This document shows, one piece after another, positions 51,359 to 61,447 of a stretch of 64,000 nucleotides of DNA (position 1 is the first letter of the stretch; each line of letters starts with the position of its first letter). The notes under the pieces were generated by a model. That model made no database searches and was not told the DNA's origin. It saw only the letters and a list, made by a program, of their open reading frames with translations. This stretch comes from JAVZLQ01 sp049972525 (lineage in GTDB: Archaea; Thermoproteota; Bathyarchaeia; Bathyarchaeales; Bathycorpusculaceae). The stretch covers positions 66,673 through 130,672 of the forward strand of contig JBMFKI010000002.1 in NCBI GenBank assembly GCA_049972525.1. The letters run 5' to 3'. The position numbers were made by a program, and so were the translations under genes.

Positions 51359-53518
51359 TTAGCCTCCTGGCAGTACTATTTTTGGGGCATAGGATTCGCG
51401 GAACATGTAGTAGTAGTTGTTCACTTCGGCGTATCCTCCTCCGCTGTACATCCACATGGCAAAAGTGTAATTGTAATTTAGACCTGCGTAGGTTGTGTAA
51501 GCTGAGCCTCCGCAGTTAACAGCTTCATATTCAAGCGATCCTTGTCTAGCGCCGCTTGGTGCTGATTCTGTGACGGAAAACCTTGTTCTAGAAGCGTTTA
51601 TGCTCCTTAAGCTTTGGACGCCTGCTTCGTTTAGTATTAGGCTTCTTCCAAATTGGTTGTTCCAATGAGCTGCCCAATATCCAGGATAAGTGTACTCGCG
51701 GTGTTGAGGATTGTTGTAGTTGTATGCGTATGTTGCTACGCTGTTTGTTGTGTAGTTTAGGAAAGCGTAATTGGTTGGTCCACCGTTTCCCATTACAGAT
51801 GCAAACCATATGCCATAATCTGTTTTGCTTTGCTTCCAGTATACTCGCACGTTTAGCTGAAGGTATTTCACGTTGGCTGTTATGAACGCTATGGCGTATG
51901 TGTCGTAATAGTCGCTGCGCGGGTTTGATGGACTGTAGACGTTTTGAACTTGGGTTGAGTCCAATGTTGCTATTAGGCGCACGACTGCTCTGTTGCTAGA
52001 GTTTCCGTACCAGTATTTAATTTGCCATTGTCCATATGGTCTCCAGGCTGCTAAACTCGAACCGTATTTGCCGAATGCATGGAGATTCCAAGGTCCAAAA
52101 CATAGACCTGAACTTGGATTTATCATCAGCAGCGCTGCCACTCCATAATAATCGTAGGGATATGCTGGAGACGTCGTGTGCCCAACGCCTATGAACTCTA
52201 CCCTGTACTTGTTTGTGCTTGCCGTGAAAGTGGCAGGGTCGTAGGTTAAATCGCTTGGTCCTTGATATGGTTCAGCATCTAAATCGTCTAGCCAGTATAT
52301 CCTCACAGCCTGCTGTGATATGTCAAGTGTTGGAAACTTAACTTGAAAGACTATTCTGTGTGAGGCGTTTAAACTGGTTGTAGGTTCAGCCAGTCCCTTC
52401 GGTACGTCAATTTGGGTGTTATGCCATGCTATTTTCTCCCAAACTTCATACTGGCATGGAGCAGTTACAAATTGGCCAGTTGCACCATTTTCCGTAACGT
52501 TAACTCTCACCTGCTTTATCGGCAACGGCGGAAATGGGGGCAATACGAGATCTTTGCCTTCGCTTGTAACTTGGAGTTCTTTTCCATTCCAGAACCAGTG
52601 GCCATCAATGCCTGATTCAATCGTGTAAATCTCATCTGGACTTGTTGTTCTGCTGCTTGGAAAAGTTGTTCTTTGAACTTTAAATTCTATATAATTATAT
52701 GTTAAGAGGTTAACGTAAATTCCACGGTTATCGCGTATAGTTATTACCAGCCATTTGTAATATGGTTTTTCTACTGGAGCTGAAAAGATCAAGTTGTACG
52801 TTCCAGCAACCGTTTGGTCTACGTCGCTGATGTTTAAAGTTGTCCAGTCGTTTACGGTGGGGTTGAATCTGAGAGCTTTGAAGTTTGATTCCGTCAAGTC
52901 AACTACTGGCAACTCGTTTTCGCGGAGAACAGTCAAATTTAAGCTGTAAATTTGAGATGGACTTTGTTGTATGTAGGATGTATCTACCCTAGCGTAAAGG
53001 TACAGCAGGATGCTGGTGTTATATCCGTATATGCCAATTTTTGACAAGTTAAACCAGACTTTTGCGTATATGCCTGATAAGCTTTCAGGGTAATTCCAGT
53101 AACACTTGGCGAAGTCATAAATTGGCCGAGTGTAGTTCCCAATAGTTACAAGCGTAGTTTCCTTCGTGAAGCTCATGTCCAATCCGTAGCTTGGAAAGGC
53201 TATCCGCGTGTCATTCGCAAATTCATCTAAGGTCACGTTGAATGAATCTTTGTTTATTGTGTTTTTTTCACTTAGATTCTTTGTGTAATTAGCCAATTCT
53301 ATTTGTAGAACATTTTGAGCGGCAACTTTCAAGTTGTCAACTAAACTTACATATTCACTCCAGCTTTCAGGCTTATAATACGTAACCGTGCTGAACATCA
53401 CTATGGCTAAAGCTATCATCATAATCGCGATTAGCAAAACGGCGATTATCACGAATTGTCCTTGAACGTTGTTTTTTAGTTTGCGATGTTTATCCAAACG
53501 TTTTATTGTTTTGCCCAA
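51359..53518 (-). CDS. Large pilin-like protein of pilus operon
   Basis: 719 residues with a type IV pilin-like N terminus: basic leader, NVQGQ and FVIIAVLLIAIMMIALAIVMFS. The rest is an extracellular beta-rich region with many Asn-X-Ser/Thr sites and Tyr/Trp-rich segments. Size is far above a normal pilin, so it may be a tip or adhesive subunit. Start TTG 53518 with GGTG upstream. Gaps to neighbours are 4 and 2 bp. Confidence 0.75.
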   Translation of the reverse strand: MGKTIKRLDKHRKLKNNVQGQFVIIAVLLIAIMMIALAIVMFSTVTYYKPESWSEYVSLVDNLKVAAQNVLQIELANYTKNLSEKNTINKDSFNVTLDEFANDTRIAFPSYGLDMSFTKETTLVTIGNYTRPIYDFAKCYWNYPESLSGIYAKVWFNLSKIGIYGYNTSILLYLYARVDTSYIQQSPSQIYSLNLTVLRENELPVVDLTESNFKALRFNPTVNDWTTLNISDVDQTVAGTYNLIFSAPVEKPYYKWLVITIRDNRGIYVNLLTYNYIEFKVQRTTFPSSRTTSPDEIYTIESGIDGHWFWNGKELQVTSEGKDLVLPPFPPLPIKQVRVNVTENGATGQFVTAPCQYEVWEKIAWHNTQIDVPKGLAEPTTSLNASHRIVFQVKFPTLDISQQAVRIYWLDDLDAEPYQGPSDLTYDPATFTASTNKYRVEFIGVGHTTSPAYPYDYYGVAALLMINPSSGLCFGPWNLHAFGKYGSSLAAWRPYGQWQIKYWYGNSSNRAVVRLIATLDSTQVQNVYSPSNPRSDYYDTYAIAFITANVKYLQLNVRVYWKQSKTDYGIWFASVMGNGGPTNYAFLNYTTNSVATYAYNYNNPQHREYTYPGYWAAHWNNQFGRSLILNEAGVQSLRSINASRTRFSVTESAPSGARQGSLEYEAVNCGGSAYTTYAGLNYNYTFAMWMYSGGGYAEVNNYYYMFRESYAPKIVLPGG

Positions 53519-53522
53519 AGTT

Positions 53523-53972
53523 TCACCTTCTTACAAGCATTAAAACAAGTATTCTCGGATCATACTCTGTCCCTGAACCTGCCAAAATGTATGTGACGGT
53601 GGAAACGAAGTTAGAGGTTTCAAAAAGCGTGTTATCTCCGTAAGCGATGCTTCCCTCTTTTTGAAGTTTGCCTGCATCATCTACAGCGAAGATGGTTAAA
53701 TTGAAATTAACGTCTGTTGGCAAGCATACCATTAATGCTGATTTGAGAAGGGTGAAGTTGGAGCTATAGACGAATTTTGCTAAAATTTCCTGTCTATCCA
53801 AATTGTATAGGGCATCATAGCCTAGCCTTTCCAAGTCGCTTGGTTCGTAACGGGGGCTCTGCGGTAATGTCGCCATAATGTTGGTGAAGGAAAACGCAAT
53901 TACTATTATGAGCACAGTTAAGATTGTTTCAATGACGCGCATTTGTCCTTCTCTGTGTTGCTTCAGTTTCAT
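53523..53972 (-). CDS. Pilin-like protein with Glu5
   Basis: 149 residues from ATG 53972: MKLKQHREGQ then MRVIETILTVLIIVIAFSF. The cut before MRVIE would leave Glu at mature position 5, the residue that matters in assembly of bacterial-type pilins. A small C-terminal beta domain follows. ATG 53972 overlaps the upstream stop (ATGA) and has GGAAAGGA before it; the longer TTG 53993 start would overlap more. Likely a minor pilin. Confidence 0.75.
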   Translation of the reverse strand: MKLKQHREGQMRVIETILTVLIIVIAFSFTNIMATLPQSPRYEPSDLERLGYDALYNLDRQEILAKFVYSSNFTLLKSALMVCLPTDVNFNLTIFAVDDAGKLQKEGSIAYGDNTLFETSNFVSTVTYILAGSGTEYDPRILVLMLVRR

Positions 53973-55129
53973 GAATATCCTTTCCAAAGCCAAAGTTCAG
54001 CCACGTAGATTAATCCTGCAATGGCTACGTTCCTCTGGATTTTCACGGCAGATTTAGCGTTTCCAATGTTTCCTCCGTAGTCAAATATGTCATAGCTAAG
54101 TATGTCTCTATAAGGTCCTGCGATGACGACTTCCCTTCTTTTATCTGTGACAGCTTCAACGTCAAAAATTAGCGCAACAGGGTCGCGGTATTTTAGTCCA
54201 TTGAATGTTCTGCTCCAAAGCATGTGTTGACCTGACCCCGTGTTAAAGTGATCTTGGTTTGTTCCGTTGTAGAGGGAGAACAATGTTCCGTTGCTTGTGT
54301 ATACGTACACTTCGTTTATTTTAACATCTTCATTTGATGGGTCCTTTGCTTTGGTTAGTATTATTGTATCTCCAACCATGTTTATGTCCGCGACGTATAC
54401 GGACGCATCTTTACCCATTGTTAACAATATCGTAGCAACGTCTGCAACGGTTATCTTTAAGACAACGACAACATAGTCTGGATTTTGCAAAGTCAGCGTC
54501 ATTTGCTCTGAACATATCCCCAGCGCATTTGTTGTAGTGTTCTGGACAGGACGTAGGTCAAAGTCTTTATTCTTTGAGCAAAAAACGTAGCCTTCAACCA
54601 GAGCGTTCGGTATGGGACTTCCGTCCAAATATGTAACTTTAATTGTGTATCTCAAAACTGAATTTGTTGGAGGATCAGCGAAAATTAACGGCGTGTGCTT
54701 ATCGTCTATTTTTGTTCCATTCTCATTTGTTACGTTAAATGGTGGAATAATCCTGAGGCAGAACTCGTAATCTTTAAGGTTTAACAGCGTTCGGGCTTCA
54801 TCATATTTGAGGTATCCTAAAGGGTTATTCTTGTTCAATCTCTGTACTTTATCTGGGTCCAATTTGTAAAGATTTGATTCTGAAGCGCTTGCTAAGCCGA
54901 ACCTCTTGACGACGCTTGAGTCGAAATAGGTGGTACAGCTTCCCCAGTCATTTGGATAACCAGTATCCAGCAGCATGTTGTTGAAGACGTTTAAGGCTAT
55001 GTTTCTATCTTGCTGTTGCTCTACCGATGTTAAATTGACAAGATTAACGTTTGGCATTAACGCGACTGCCCAAACGAATATGGCTCCAACAACGATTATT
55101 GCAATGATGTGGTCGTAAACAGGGTTCAT
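53969..55129 (-). CDS. Membrane-anchored pilin-like protein, unknown
   Basis: 386 residues with one N-terminal hydrophobic helix (HIIAIIVVGAIFVWAVALM) and an extracellular region that includes a short Ig-like/carboxypeptidase-regulatory-like part (YTIKVTYLDGSPIPNALVEGYV). The signal lacks a usual class III cleavage site. A member of the pilus operon by position (53 bp after the previous gene, 4-bp overlap with the next). Confidence 0.7.
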   Translation of the reverse strand: MNPVYDHIIAIIVVGAIFVWAVALMPNVNLVNLTSVEQQQDRNIALNVFNNMLLDTGYPNDWGSCTTYFDSSVVKRFGLASASESNLYKLDPDKVQRLNKNNPLGYLKYDEARTLLNLKDYEFCLRIIPPFNVTNENGTKIDDKHTPLIFADPPTNSVLRYTIKVTYLDGSPIPNALVEGYVFCSKNKDFDLRPVQNTTTNALGICSEQMTLTLQNPDYVVVVLKITVADVATILLTMGKDASVYVADINMVGDTIILTKAKDPSNEDVKINEVYVYTSNGTLFSLYNGTNQDHFNTGSGQHMLWSRTFNGLKYRDPVALIFDVEAVTDKRREVVIAGPYRDILSYDIFDYGGNIGNAKSAVKIQRNVAIAGLIYVAELWLWKGYS

Positions 55130-55182
55130 ATGCGCCCCCTCATATTTAATTCGTTTACGGTGTATTAAGTCTTACTACTCTA

Positions 55183-55638
55183 TCATGTTGACGAGAACCA
55201 CACATATATATCGCCACCACGACGTTCACACTCCAAGAAAACATTGCTTTTTCCACTTTCAATTGAGTTCTGCGTCTCCACCTTTAAGCCTGAAATAAGC
55301 CATGAGTAAGCTTCAATAGATGGAGAAAGTTTCATGTAAGCGTGAACTGACGATGCCAGAGTACCATTTTTGACGATTTCAACGACATAAGCTGAATCTT
55401 GGATAAATTTAGGAAGGCTAAGTTCCTTTTTTAAGTGTATATCACTGCTTGAGGAGTTGGCTATTATGTACAAGTTTTCTATAGTGTTGGCAGTGTAATC
55501 GGCAACTTCCTTCAGTTCCTTCTCAATCATTTGCACTTGTAAATTATTGACAGCGTAAAAATAGTAAAACTGCATGACAAAAATCAGCGATATGAGGGCT
55601 ACGGTGCAGATTAGGTGGCTTATTGTTGGCGAAGGCAT
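55183..55638 (-). CDS. Small pilin-like protein
   Basis: 151 residues from ATG 55638 (MPSPTISHLICTVALISLIFVMQFYYFY): short leader, one hydrophobic helix, then a helical and beta exterior (LQVQMIEKELKEVADYTANTIENLY). The frame opens at 55734 inside the upstream gene, but a GGAGG site six bases before ATG 55638 and an 11-bp gap make this the real start. Confidence 0.75.
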   Translation of the reverse strand: MPSPTISHLICTVALISLIFVMQFYYFYAVNNLQVQMIEKELKEVADYTANTIENLYIIANSSSSDIHLKKELSLPKFIQDSAYVVEIVKNGTLASSVHAYMKLSPSIEAYSWLISGLKVETQNSIESGKSNVFLECERRGGDIYVWFSST

Positions 55639-55649
55639 ATTTTTCCTCC

Positions 55650-56465
55650 TTAAACCGTAACCTCTACAGTTGAAACAATGAAGTTGAAGACGACTACTCC
55701 GCTTCTTAGCGGCGGAGTTGTCCATGAATGCCATTCTTCTCCAAAAGATGCACTTACGACTGCAGTCTGACCTTCAAGGGTGTTGAACTGGATGGATGTT
55801 GCAGTGACGCTTTTACATCTTGTTGTCACATCAAATTCCCCTTTATAGCCGAATCTGTTGGCAATTTCCAGCGTTATTATCCAAACGTCTACATAAGTCA
55901 CAGTTGTTCCACCCACATTTTCCTCTCTAGTCTTCATGGCGCATGCTCTGAAATCGAGTTTTATATCAATCCAATCTGATTGTTGTTCAATAAGCGCCTG
56001 TCCAAAGCTCTCAGAACTTCTGGAAACTATTGCGCTTTCGTTTCCAATTATGTATTCTTTGTAGCCGTTTCCATAGTTTACATAATCGATTTTCGTCGAG
56101 TACTTTATTATGCCCGTAGAAAATGATGTGGACTGGGAATTTGCGCCAACCTGAACATTCACTGTGAGGTTCAATGCGTTTGGAATCAATTCCAGAATGC
56201 CGTAACTCGCTACAAAATGGGTTGAGCGGGATGATTGTTGTTTCCAAGCGATGTTCTCTACAGCATCGTTTATGGCCATCACCGCCTTTTTTGCTGTGGA
56301 AAATTCTGCTGCTCCACGGCTTCGCTCCAGTATTTGGTATGCGTAGGTGCTAGCTACTAGGACGAGCACAATTGTGATGGAAGTTATTATAACAGTGGAT
56401 ATCGCTGGGCTTACAGCCGTTTTGTTTTTGCTTATTGCTGATTTATGGTGAACCTTCAACTTCAT
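55650..56465 (-). CDS. Type IV pilin-like protein
   Basis: 271 residues. NKTAVSPAISTVIITSITIVLVLVASTYAYQ is a classical archaeal pilin signal and helix (cleavage likely after KTA). The exterior domain is larger than in simple pilins. It directly follows the platform protein with a 4-bp overlap, so it may be the major subunit of this pilus. Confidence 0.82.
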   Translation of the reverse strand: MKLKVHHKSAISKNKTAVSPAISTVIITSITIVLVLVASTYAYQILERSRGAAEFSTAKKAVMAINDAVENIAWKQQSSRSTHFVASYGILELIPNALNLTVNVQVGANSQSTSFSTGIIKYSTKIDYVNYGNGYKEYIIGNESAIVSRSSESFGQALIEQQSDWIDIKLDFRACAMKTREENVGGTTVTYVDVWIITLEIANRFGYKGEFDVTTRCKSVTATSIQFNTLEGQTAVVSASFGEEWHSWTTPPLRSGVVVFNFIVSTVEVTV

Positions 56466-58138
56466 GGCATTACCTTACCGAAATTTATAAAGGAAGGCAC
56501 GAGTTTAGCTGCCAATATAGCTACTATCACGAGAATTGCTGCATGCTTGAACCCCGCTGAGATGGATTCTTCACTTATTTTTCCTGCAACAATCCCAATT
56601 ATGTAGCTGTGTATAATTGTTGACATTATGAATAGGTTTTTCACATCCTGTGATATTTGTTGGCTTCTGGCGCCCATGATGCTGCCAGTGGCTTCTGAAA
56701 AACCCAACATCATTACAGTCGTTACCACAAGGAGGATTGTTGCGAAATAGGGCATCATTATGTATGGCCTGCACGTCATCCTCTTTTCCTTTTCAACTTC
56801 TTGTGTTAAGTTGCTGAACCGCGCTAAGGATTCAACCATGGCGATTGTTCCTCCACCAACATCTATTGTCTCCACCAAGAGAAACATTATTATCTGGGTT
56901 ATCCAGCTCTTCGTTCTTTTAACAAATTCCAGTATGACTTTGCTTGCAGGGAGCCCCCAGGATATCTCTGAGCTTATCTTTCGCAGTTCCTTTCCAAACG
57001 CTCCGTACTCACGCTTCGACAAGCTTTCAATACATTTCTCAGGTGACAATCCTGTTTTTCTGATTTCAGTCAAGTCTCGCAGAAAGTTGTTTACGCCTCT
57101 TTCTATGCTCGCTTTCTTTGCCGATATTTTGTTATGGGCTGCAGCAGCGGGCACAGTTGCGATCAGAAGGGCTAAAGCCGCCACTAATGGTAAGTCGCTG
57201 AAACCCAAGAACTGGGTAAGCACCACGAAGAAGACTATTGCTGCAGCGGAGCATGCTCCGTAAACCTTGTATGGGCGCATTTCCGTAACTGGAGCTTTTG
57301 GCTGCATGCTGTGTGCCAAATACAGGAACGTCATTGAAAGCATCGGTGTAAGCACGTAAGTGTACATTATCATGCCAGACGTTGAGGATAAGCCTGAACT
57401 GTAAAGTTGTTCCACTGAGAACAGTATATAGAAGCACAGGGACATAAGGACCATTACTATTATGAAGGACTCCAAAAGCATGCCGAGTCTTTCAGCTGCT
57501 GCTTTAACACGCATTGTTCTTAGTCTGAATATGTCTTCAGCTTTCCTTTCAAGGAAGTGTTTTACGTCTCCGCCGATAATTACTGTGGAGGCATATCCAG
57601 ATAGTAGATCTTGATAAGTGTCTAAAGGGTTTCTTTTTGCAGCGGCTTGTATGGCCGTTAGTGGGTCGAGGCCGAAAATTTCAACGTCCTTAACTATTTC
57701 CCTAGCTTCCGCCTTCATTGTTGGAAGCAGCTCGATTTGAGATAGACGTTTAAAACTTGTGTAGGGGGATATGCCTCCAGATGCCATTACGCTTATGTAG
57801 GCGGCTACGAAGGGCATTTCCCTTTCAAGGCTGCTAGCTCTGTCGCTGGCCTTAGATATGGGAACGAGCATGAAGCCTATCATGACATATATTGGCGTTG
57901 GAACTAGAATGATGGCTGGAATGAAAGCGTAAAAGTATAAAATTATCAGGGCTAGAATTGTTACTGGAAGAGTTGCCAACGCTGAAAAGAACATTAGAGA
58001 TACGTAGGTTTCAGGGTATATCTTTATTTTAGCCCTTTCCAAATACTCCTTGAATTCAACTACTTTCGCTAGGAAAGAGGGTGCGATTTTTCCGAAAACA
58101 CGGAAGGACCACGCTTCAAGCTTTTCAAGGCTGGGCAA
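56462..58138 (-). CDS. Type IV pilus/archaellum platform protein, T2SSF (TadC/ArlJ-like)
   Basis: 558 residues. Two GspF-type domains: SLEREMPFVAAYISVMASGGISPYTSFKRLS (residues ~100-130) and INNFLRDLTEIRKTGLSPEKCIESLSK (GVNNFLRDL; residues ~345-375), with about nine membrane helices. It is the inner-membrane base that couples the ATPase to pilin assembly. Start TTG 58138 overlaps the ATPase gene by 14 bp. Confidence 0.9.
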   Translation of the reverse strand: MPSLEKLEAWSFRVFGKIAPSFLAKVVEFKEYLERAKIKIYPETYVSLMFFSALATLPVTILALIILYFYAFIPAIILVPTPIYVMIGFMLVPISKASDRASSLEREMPFVAAYISVMASGGISPYTSFKRLSQIELLPTMKAEAREIVKDVEIFGLDPLTAIQAAAKRNPLDTYQDLLSGYASTVIIGGDVKHFLERKAEDIFRLRTMRVKAAAERLGMLLESFIIVMVLMSLCFYILFSVEQLYSSGLSSTSGMIMYTYVLTPMLSMTFLYLAHSMQPKAPVTEMRPYKVYGACSAAAIVFFVVLTQFLGFSDLPLVAALALLIATVPAAAAHNKISAKKASIERGVNNFLRDLTEIRKTGLSPEKCIESLSKREYGAFGKELRKISSEISWGLPASKVILEFVKRTKSWITQIIMFLLVETIDVGGGTIAMVESLARFSNLTQEVEKEKRMTCRPYIMMPYFATILLVVTTVMMLGFSEATGSIMGARSQQISQDVKNLFIMSTIIHSYIIGIVAGKISEESISAGFKHAAILVIVAILAAKLVPSFINFGKVMP

Positions 58139-59738
58139 TCGGTTTTTCCTCCTCCTTTATAATTATTCTTTCCTGAAATTCAGCTGGTCTGATGTAGTAT
58201 TCTGCTATTATCGCAGCAACATCCTTGTAGCTTCTTATGTTGTTTTCGCGCATCCAACGGAGCACTTCTTTGCGTTTTTCTATTTCGGCGATAAGCTCCT
58301 TTTTGCTTAAGCCGGTTCTTTCAGAAATTGTTGTCAACAGTATGCTTTTGTCAAGTGATGGTGAATGTTGATCCTTAATTGGGGTCCACTTAAAGGTTCT
58401 TCTGTAATCTTCATAATCTGAAACCTCGTAGACTTCCATTACTCGCCTGTAAGCCTTCATTTTTCCTTCTCCAACGCGTGTAACTCTCTGAATTGACAAA
58501 ACAATGTTCATGAGGGGAATGTAAGCCGGCGAGATGTCCATCGGCTTCTGTGTTAAACGTTTTATCGCTGAATCCAAATTTTCCGCGTGCATTGTGCACA
58601 TGCCTCCGTGACCTGTGGCCAATGCTTGAAATAGCACATAGGCTTCCTGTCCTCTGACCTCTCCAACGATGAGGTAGTCTGGTCTGTGCCTAAGCGAGGT
58701 TTTTACAAGGTCGAAAAGTGTGACCTCTCCGATGTTGCTTTCTCCTAGGCCGTAGCTTTGTCGTGCGACAAAGGAAATCCAGTTTTCGTGTGGAAGGTTT
58801 AACTCTGGAGTTTCCTCTATTGTTATGATTTTGCTTCCAGGCTTAATTAGGCATGCTAAAGAGTTTAGCGCTGTTGTTTTTCCAGCTGCCGTGCCTCCTA
58901 AAACCATCATTGAGGCTCTGTATTCTAGGCATAGCCAGAAGTATGCGGCCATCTCCTCTGAGAATGTGCCGAGGTTTATTAGATCTATTATTGAATATGG
59001 ATCTTCCCTAAACTTTCTGATCGTGAACGCTGTTCCGAAGGGCGTGACTTCCCTTCTGTAGCAAACTGCAAGTCTATGCTTGCCTGGAAGTGATGCATCA
59101 ACTATTGGGAATGCTGAGCTTACGTGTTTGCCAGCCATGTGGACGAGTTTTATAACCATATTGTCAAGTTCTTCGTCAGACTCGAATCTTAGGTTTGTCT
59201 CTATGTTTTCGTAGTTTCTGTGCCAAACATAGACTGGCTTGCTTACGCCGTCGCAGGATATATCTTCAATGTTAGGATCGCGCATCAGCGGGTCGATCAG
59301 ACCGAAGCCAACGAGGTCCCTCTCAGCGTGATAGATGATTTTGTACCATGAAACGTCTGGTAGCCATCCTAGACTTATCCTGTACTTGTCAACTATCTTT
59401 TTTGCTTCCTCTGCGAAGAATTTTCTTGGGTCTGCGATTTCCTCCTTTGGGGATTCCATCTCTGCCAGAAGTATTTCCAATATGCGATTATAGATTGCCC
59501 TTTCAAAGGGGTCAAGCTGTAACTCGTCTAGTATGTATTTGTACTCGCCTGTTTTGGGATTTTGCACTATTGCAACGTGTGCAAATGGCTCGTAGAGTGG
59601 ATATTTCTCAACAACTTTAAATCCTCTTGGTATTGGTTTCGGGGCAGGCGGTGGAATTGTTTCTTTTTTGGATTTTTTGAATCCTATTTTAAATCCTTTG
59701 ATTTTTTCTAGTTTCCCTTTGAGTTGAAGTTTTGGCAT
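58125..59738 (-). CDS. Type II/IV secretion (pilus assembly) ATPase
   Basis: 537-residue motor of the GspE/TadA/ArlI family. Walker A is GGTAAGKTTALN, the Asp box is IITIEETPELNLPHENW, Walker B is PDYLIVGEVRGQEAYVLFQALATGHGGMCTMHAENLDSAIKRL (with His box), plus arginine-finger sites. N-terminal ~40 residues are Lys/Pro-rich. First gene of the eight-gene minus-strand operon; a weak GGAGAAAAGG site precedes ATG 59738. Confidence 0.93.
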   Translation of the reverse strand: MPKLQLKGKLEKIKGFKIGFKKSKKETIPPPAPKPIPRGFKVVEKYPLYEPFAHVAIVQNPKTGEYKYILDELQLDPFERAIYNRILEILLAEMESPKEEIADPRKFFAEEAKKIVDKYRISLGWLPDVSWYKIIYHAERDLVGFGLIDPLMRDPNIEDISCDGVSKPVYVWHRNYENIETNLRFESDEELDNMVIKLVHMAGKHVSSAFPIVDASLPGKHRLAVCYRREVTPFGTAFTIRKFREDPYSIIDLINLGTFSEEMAAYFWLCLEYRASMMVLGGTAAGKTTALNSLACLIKPGSKIITIEETPELNLPHENWISFVARQSYGLGESNIGEVTLFDLVKTSLRHRPDYLIVGEVRGQEAYVLFQALATGHGGMCTMHAENLDSAIKRLTQKPMDISPAYIPLMNIVLSIQRVTRVGEGKMKAYRRVMEVYEVSDYEDYRRTFKWTPIKDQHSPSLDKSILLTTISERTGLSKKELIAEIEKRKEVLRWMRENNIRSYKDVAAIIAEYYIRPAEFQERIIIKEEEKPIAQP

Positions 59739-59865
59739 AGCCTTTTCTCCTATAGTTTTTGTGCTGGGCGCTCTATTAAATATTACGTATTACGAAATAC
59801 TATTGTCGAATATAAACTTTAATACATCAAGCGCATCTTCTAAAAGAAAGCCTGAGAGGTCAGCA

Positions 59866-60639
59866 ATGAAAGTTTACAGTGCCATAGCGCTTGAAAATTT
59901 CCCGCAAATAAAGCCTGGCGACAACATAGCAGAAATCATAGTTGAAACAGCGGGAAAAAACGGCGTAAAAATCGAAGATGGCGATGTAATAGCAGTTGCT
60001 CAAAAAATTTTTTCGAAGGCTGAAGGAAGAATCAGCAAGCTACGTGAAGTGGTTCCTTCAGAGGAGGCAAAAAAGGTAGCGATGGCAGCAGGAAAAAGCG
60101 CCAAATTTGTCGAGTTAGTTCTTAGAGAAACCAAAAATATTCTTAAAGCCTCTCGCGGTGTTCTTCTTGTGGAGGATATTAGAGGCTTAGTTTGTATAAA
60201 TGCTGGAATAGACAAGTCTAACGTTAAGGGAGAAGACAACTTTACTTTACTTCCGGAAGATCCAGATTTATCTGCAGAAAATTGTCGTATGGAAATAAAG
60301 AGGTTAACTGGAAAAAACGTTGGCGTTGTTGTATGCGACACTTACAGTCGCCCGTTTAGGAGGGGGCAGGTGAACTTTGCAATAGGGGTGTCTGGAATCA
60401 AGCCCTTTAAAGATTATAGGGGAAAAAGGGATCTTTACGGTTATGTTCTTAAGGTGAAAAACGTCGCTGTTGTTGACGAAATTGCCGCTGCAGCTGAGCT
60501 GCTTATGGGTCAGGGGGCTGAAGCCATGCCCGTTGTGATTTTTAAGGGTTTAAAAGACGCTATTGAATTTTCCGAAGTTTCAAGCATAAGCAGTTTGGCC
60601 ATTGGAAGAGATGAGGATCTTTTCACAGGTGCCTTATAA
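59866..60639 (+). CDS. cofE: Coenzyme F420:L-glutamate ligase
   Basis: 257 residues from ATG 59866 with a GAGAGG site upstream. It adds glutamates to F420-0 using GTP. Family segments: IALENFPQIKPGDNIAEII, ISKAEG-type KIFSKAEGRI, NAGIDKSN, VGVVVCDTYSRPFRRGQVNFAIGVSGIKPFKDYRG, and DEIAAAAELLMGQ. The frame is open to 59761, but the longer form has no homology. It indicates that the organism uses deazaflavin F420. Confidence 0.93.
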   Translation: MKVYSAIALENFPQIKPGDNIAEIIVETAGKNGVKIEDGDVIAVAQKIFSKAEGRISKLREVVPSEEAKKVAMAAGKSAKFVELVLRETKNILKASRGVLLVEDIRGLVCINAGIDKSNVKGEDNFTLLPEDPDLSAENCRMEIKRLTGKNVGVVVCDTYSRPFRRGQVNFAIGVSGIKPFKDYRGKRDLYGYVLKVKNVAVVDEIAAAAELLMGQGAEAMPVVIFKGLKDAIEFSEVSSISSLAIGRDEDLFTGAL

Positions 60640-60769
60640 GGCGTCATCGTTATGTTGTGCGAGTATCTTGTGACATAATATTTCCTTTTGTGAAATATGA
60701 AATTTTTCAGATGAGTGCTTAAAAGCTTTGGTTCTCTTGGTTAAGGTGGTGAGGGAGGGAGAGCATCAC

Positions 60770-61414
60770 ATGAAGTGTCCTAAGTGCGGTAATGATGTTA
60801 TGATGGTGCTTTGCCGTCGAGATTCTGATTCTGGTTTTCTCAACGAGTTATACTACAAATGTCTTGCTTGCGGCTACTCGCCAAAGGATGAATCGTGGCA
60901 TGCTAAGGACGGGAAAGATACACATGCAAGTAAGCCTATCCTCTCAAAGAGGCTTATGGCTAAGAATGCAAGATTGAAGTTTATGGCATTTGCAGCCATT
61001 GCGGTGGTTGGACTTGCCTTTGCATTGCAGATCCCTGTTCCAGTGAGGGTTCTTGCAACTGAGGTTTCGCTTGATCCTGTTAAGGATATACTGCCATACG
61101 TGAGTTTGGTGAATTTTACGCTTTCAGATTTTAGCTTGAACTATAGCGAAGGTGGGTATGTGCTTCAGGTTTTCGCCGGTTCAGCTAGCGTTGTTTCAGT
61201 TGAGGATGAAAATAACGTTACAACATGCGTGGTGAATTTAGGTAAGGTTTTGGTCACTTATCAGGACTCTCAGAGGAGTTTTAACATGGGATTTGCAAGT
61301 CTAGCTATGACGATTAAGATTATGTATAGGGAGCTTATCGCAAAGATAGATGCTTCTACATACATGCCATTGTGGACAGCTATCATACAGAAGTTGACTG
61401 GCCAATTGCCATGA
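60770..61414 (+). CDS. Zinc-ribbon membrane protein, unknown
   Basis: 214 residues from ATG 60770, with a GGGAGGGAGA run before it. N-terminal zinc ribbon CPKCGNDV...YKCLACGY, a helix (residues ~70-90), and a beta-rich C-terminal half that seems to face outside. No known family. The upstream ATG-less part (from 60728) is not needed. Followed after 33 bp by another zinc-finger membrane gene, so they form a likely pair. Confidence 0.65.
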   Translation: MKCPKCGNDVMMVLCRRDSDSGFLNELYYKCLACGYSPKDESWHAKDGKDTHASKPILSKRLMAKNARLKFMAFAAIAVVGLAFALQIPVPVRVLATEVSLDPVKDILPYVSLVNFTLSDFSLNYSEGGYVLQVFAGSASVVSVEDENNVTTCVVNLGKVLVTYQDSQRSFNMGFASLAMTIKIMYRELIAKIDASTYMPLWTAIIQKLTGQLP

Positions 61415-61447
61415 CAACTGATTTCATAAGGAAAAGGGGAAAACGTT

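Noticed and set aside
45000..59738. Archaellum operon
   Set aside because: ATPase and platform genes fit the wider type IV family, but no archaellin cluster or arlCDE/FGH-like genes are present.
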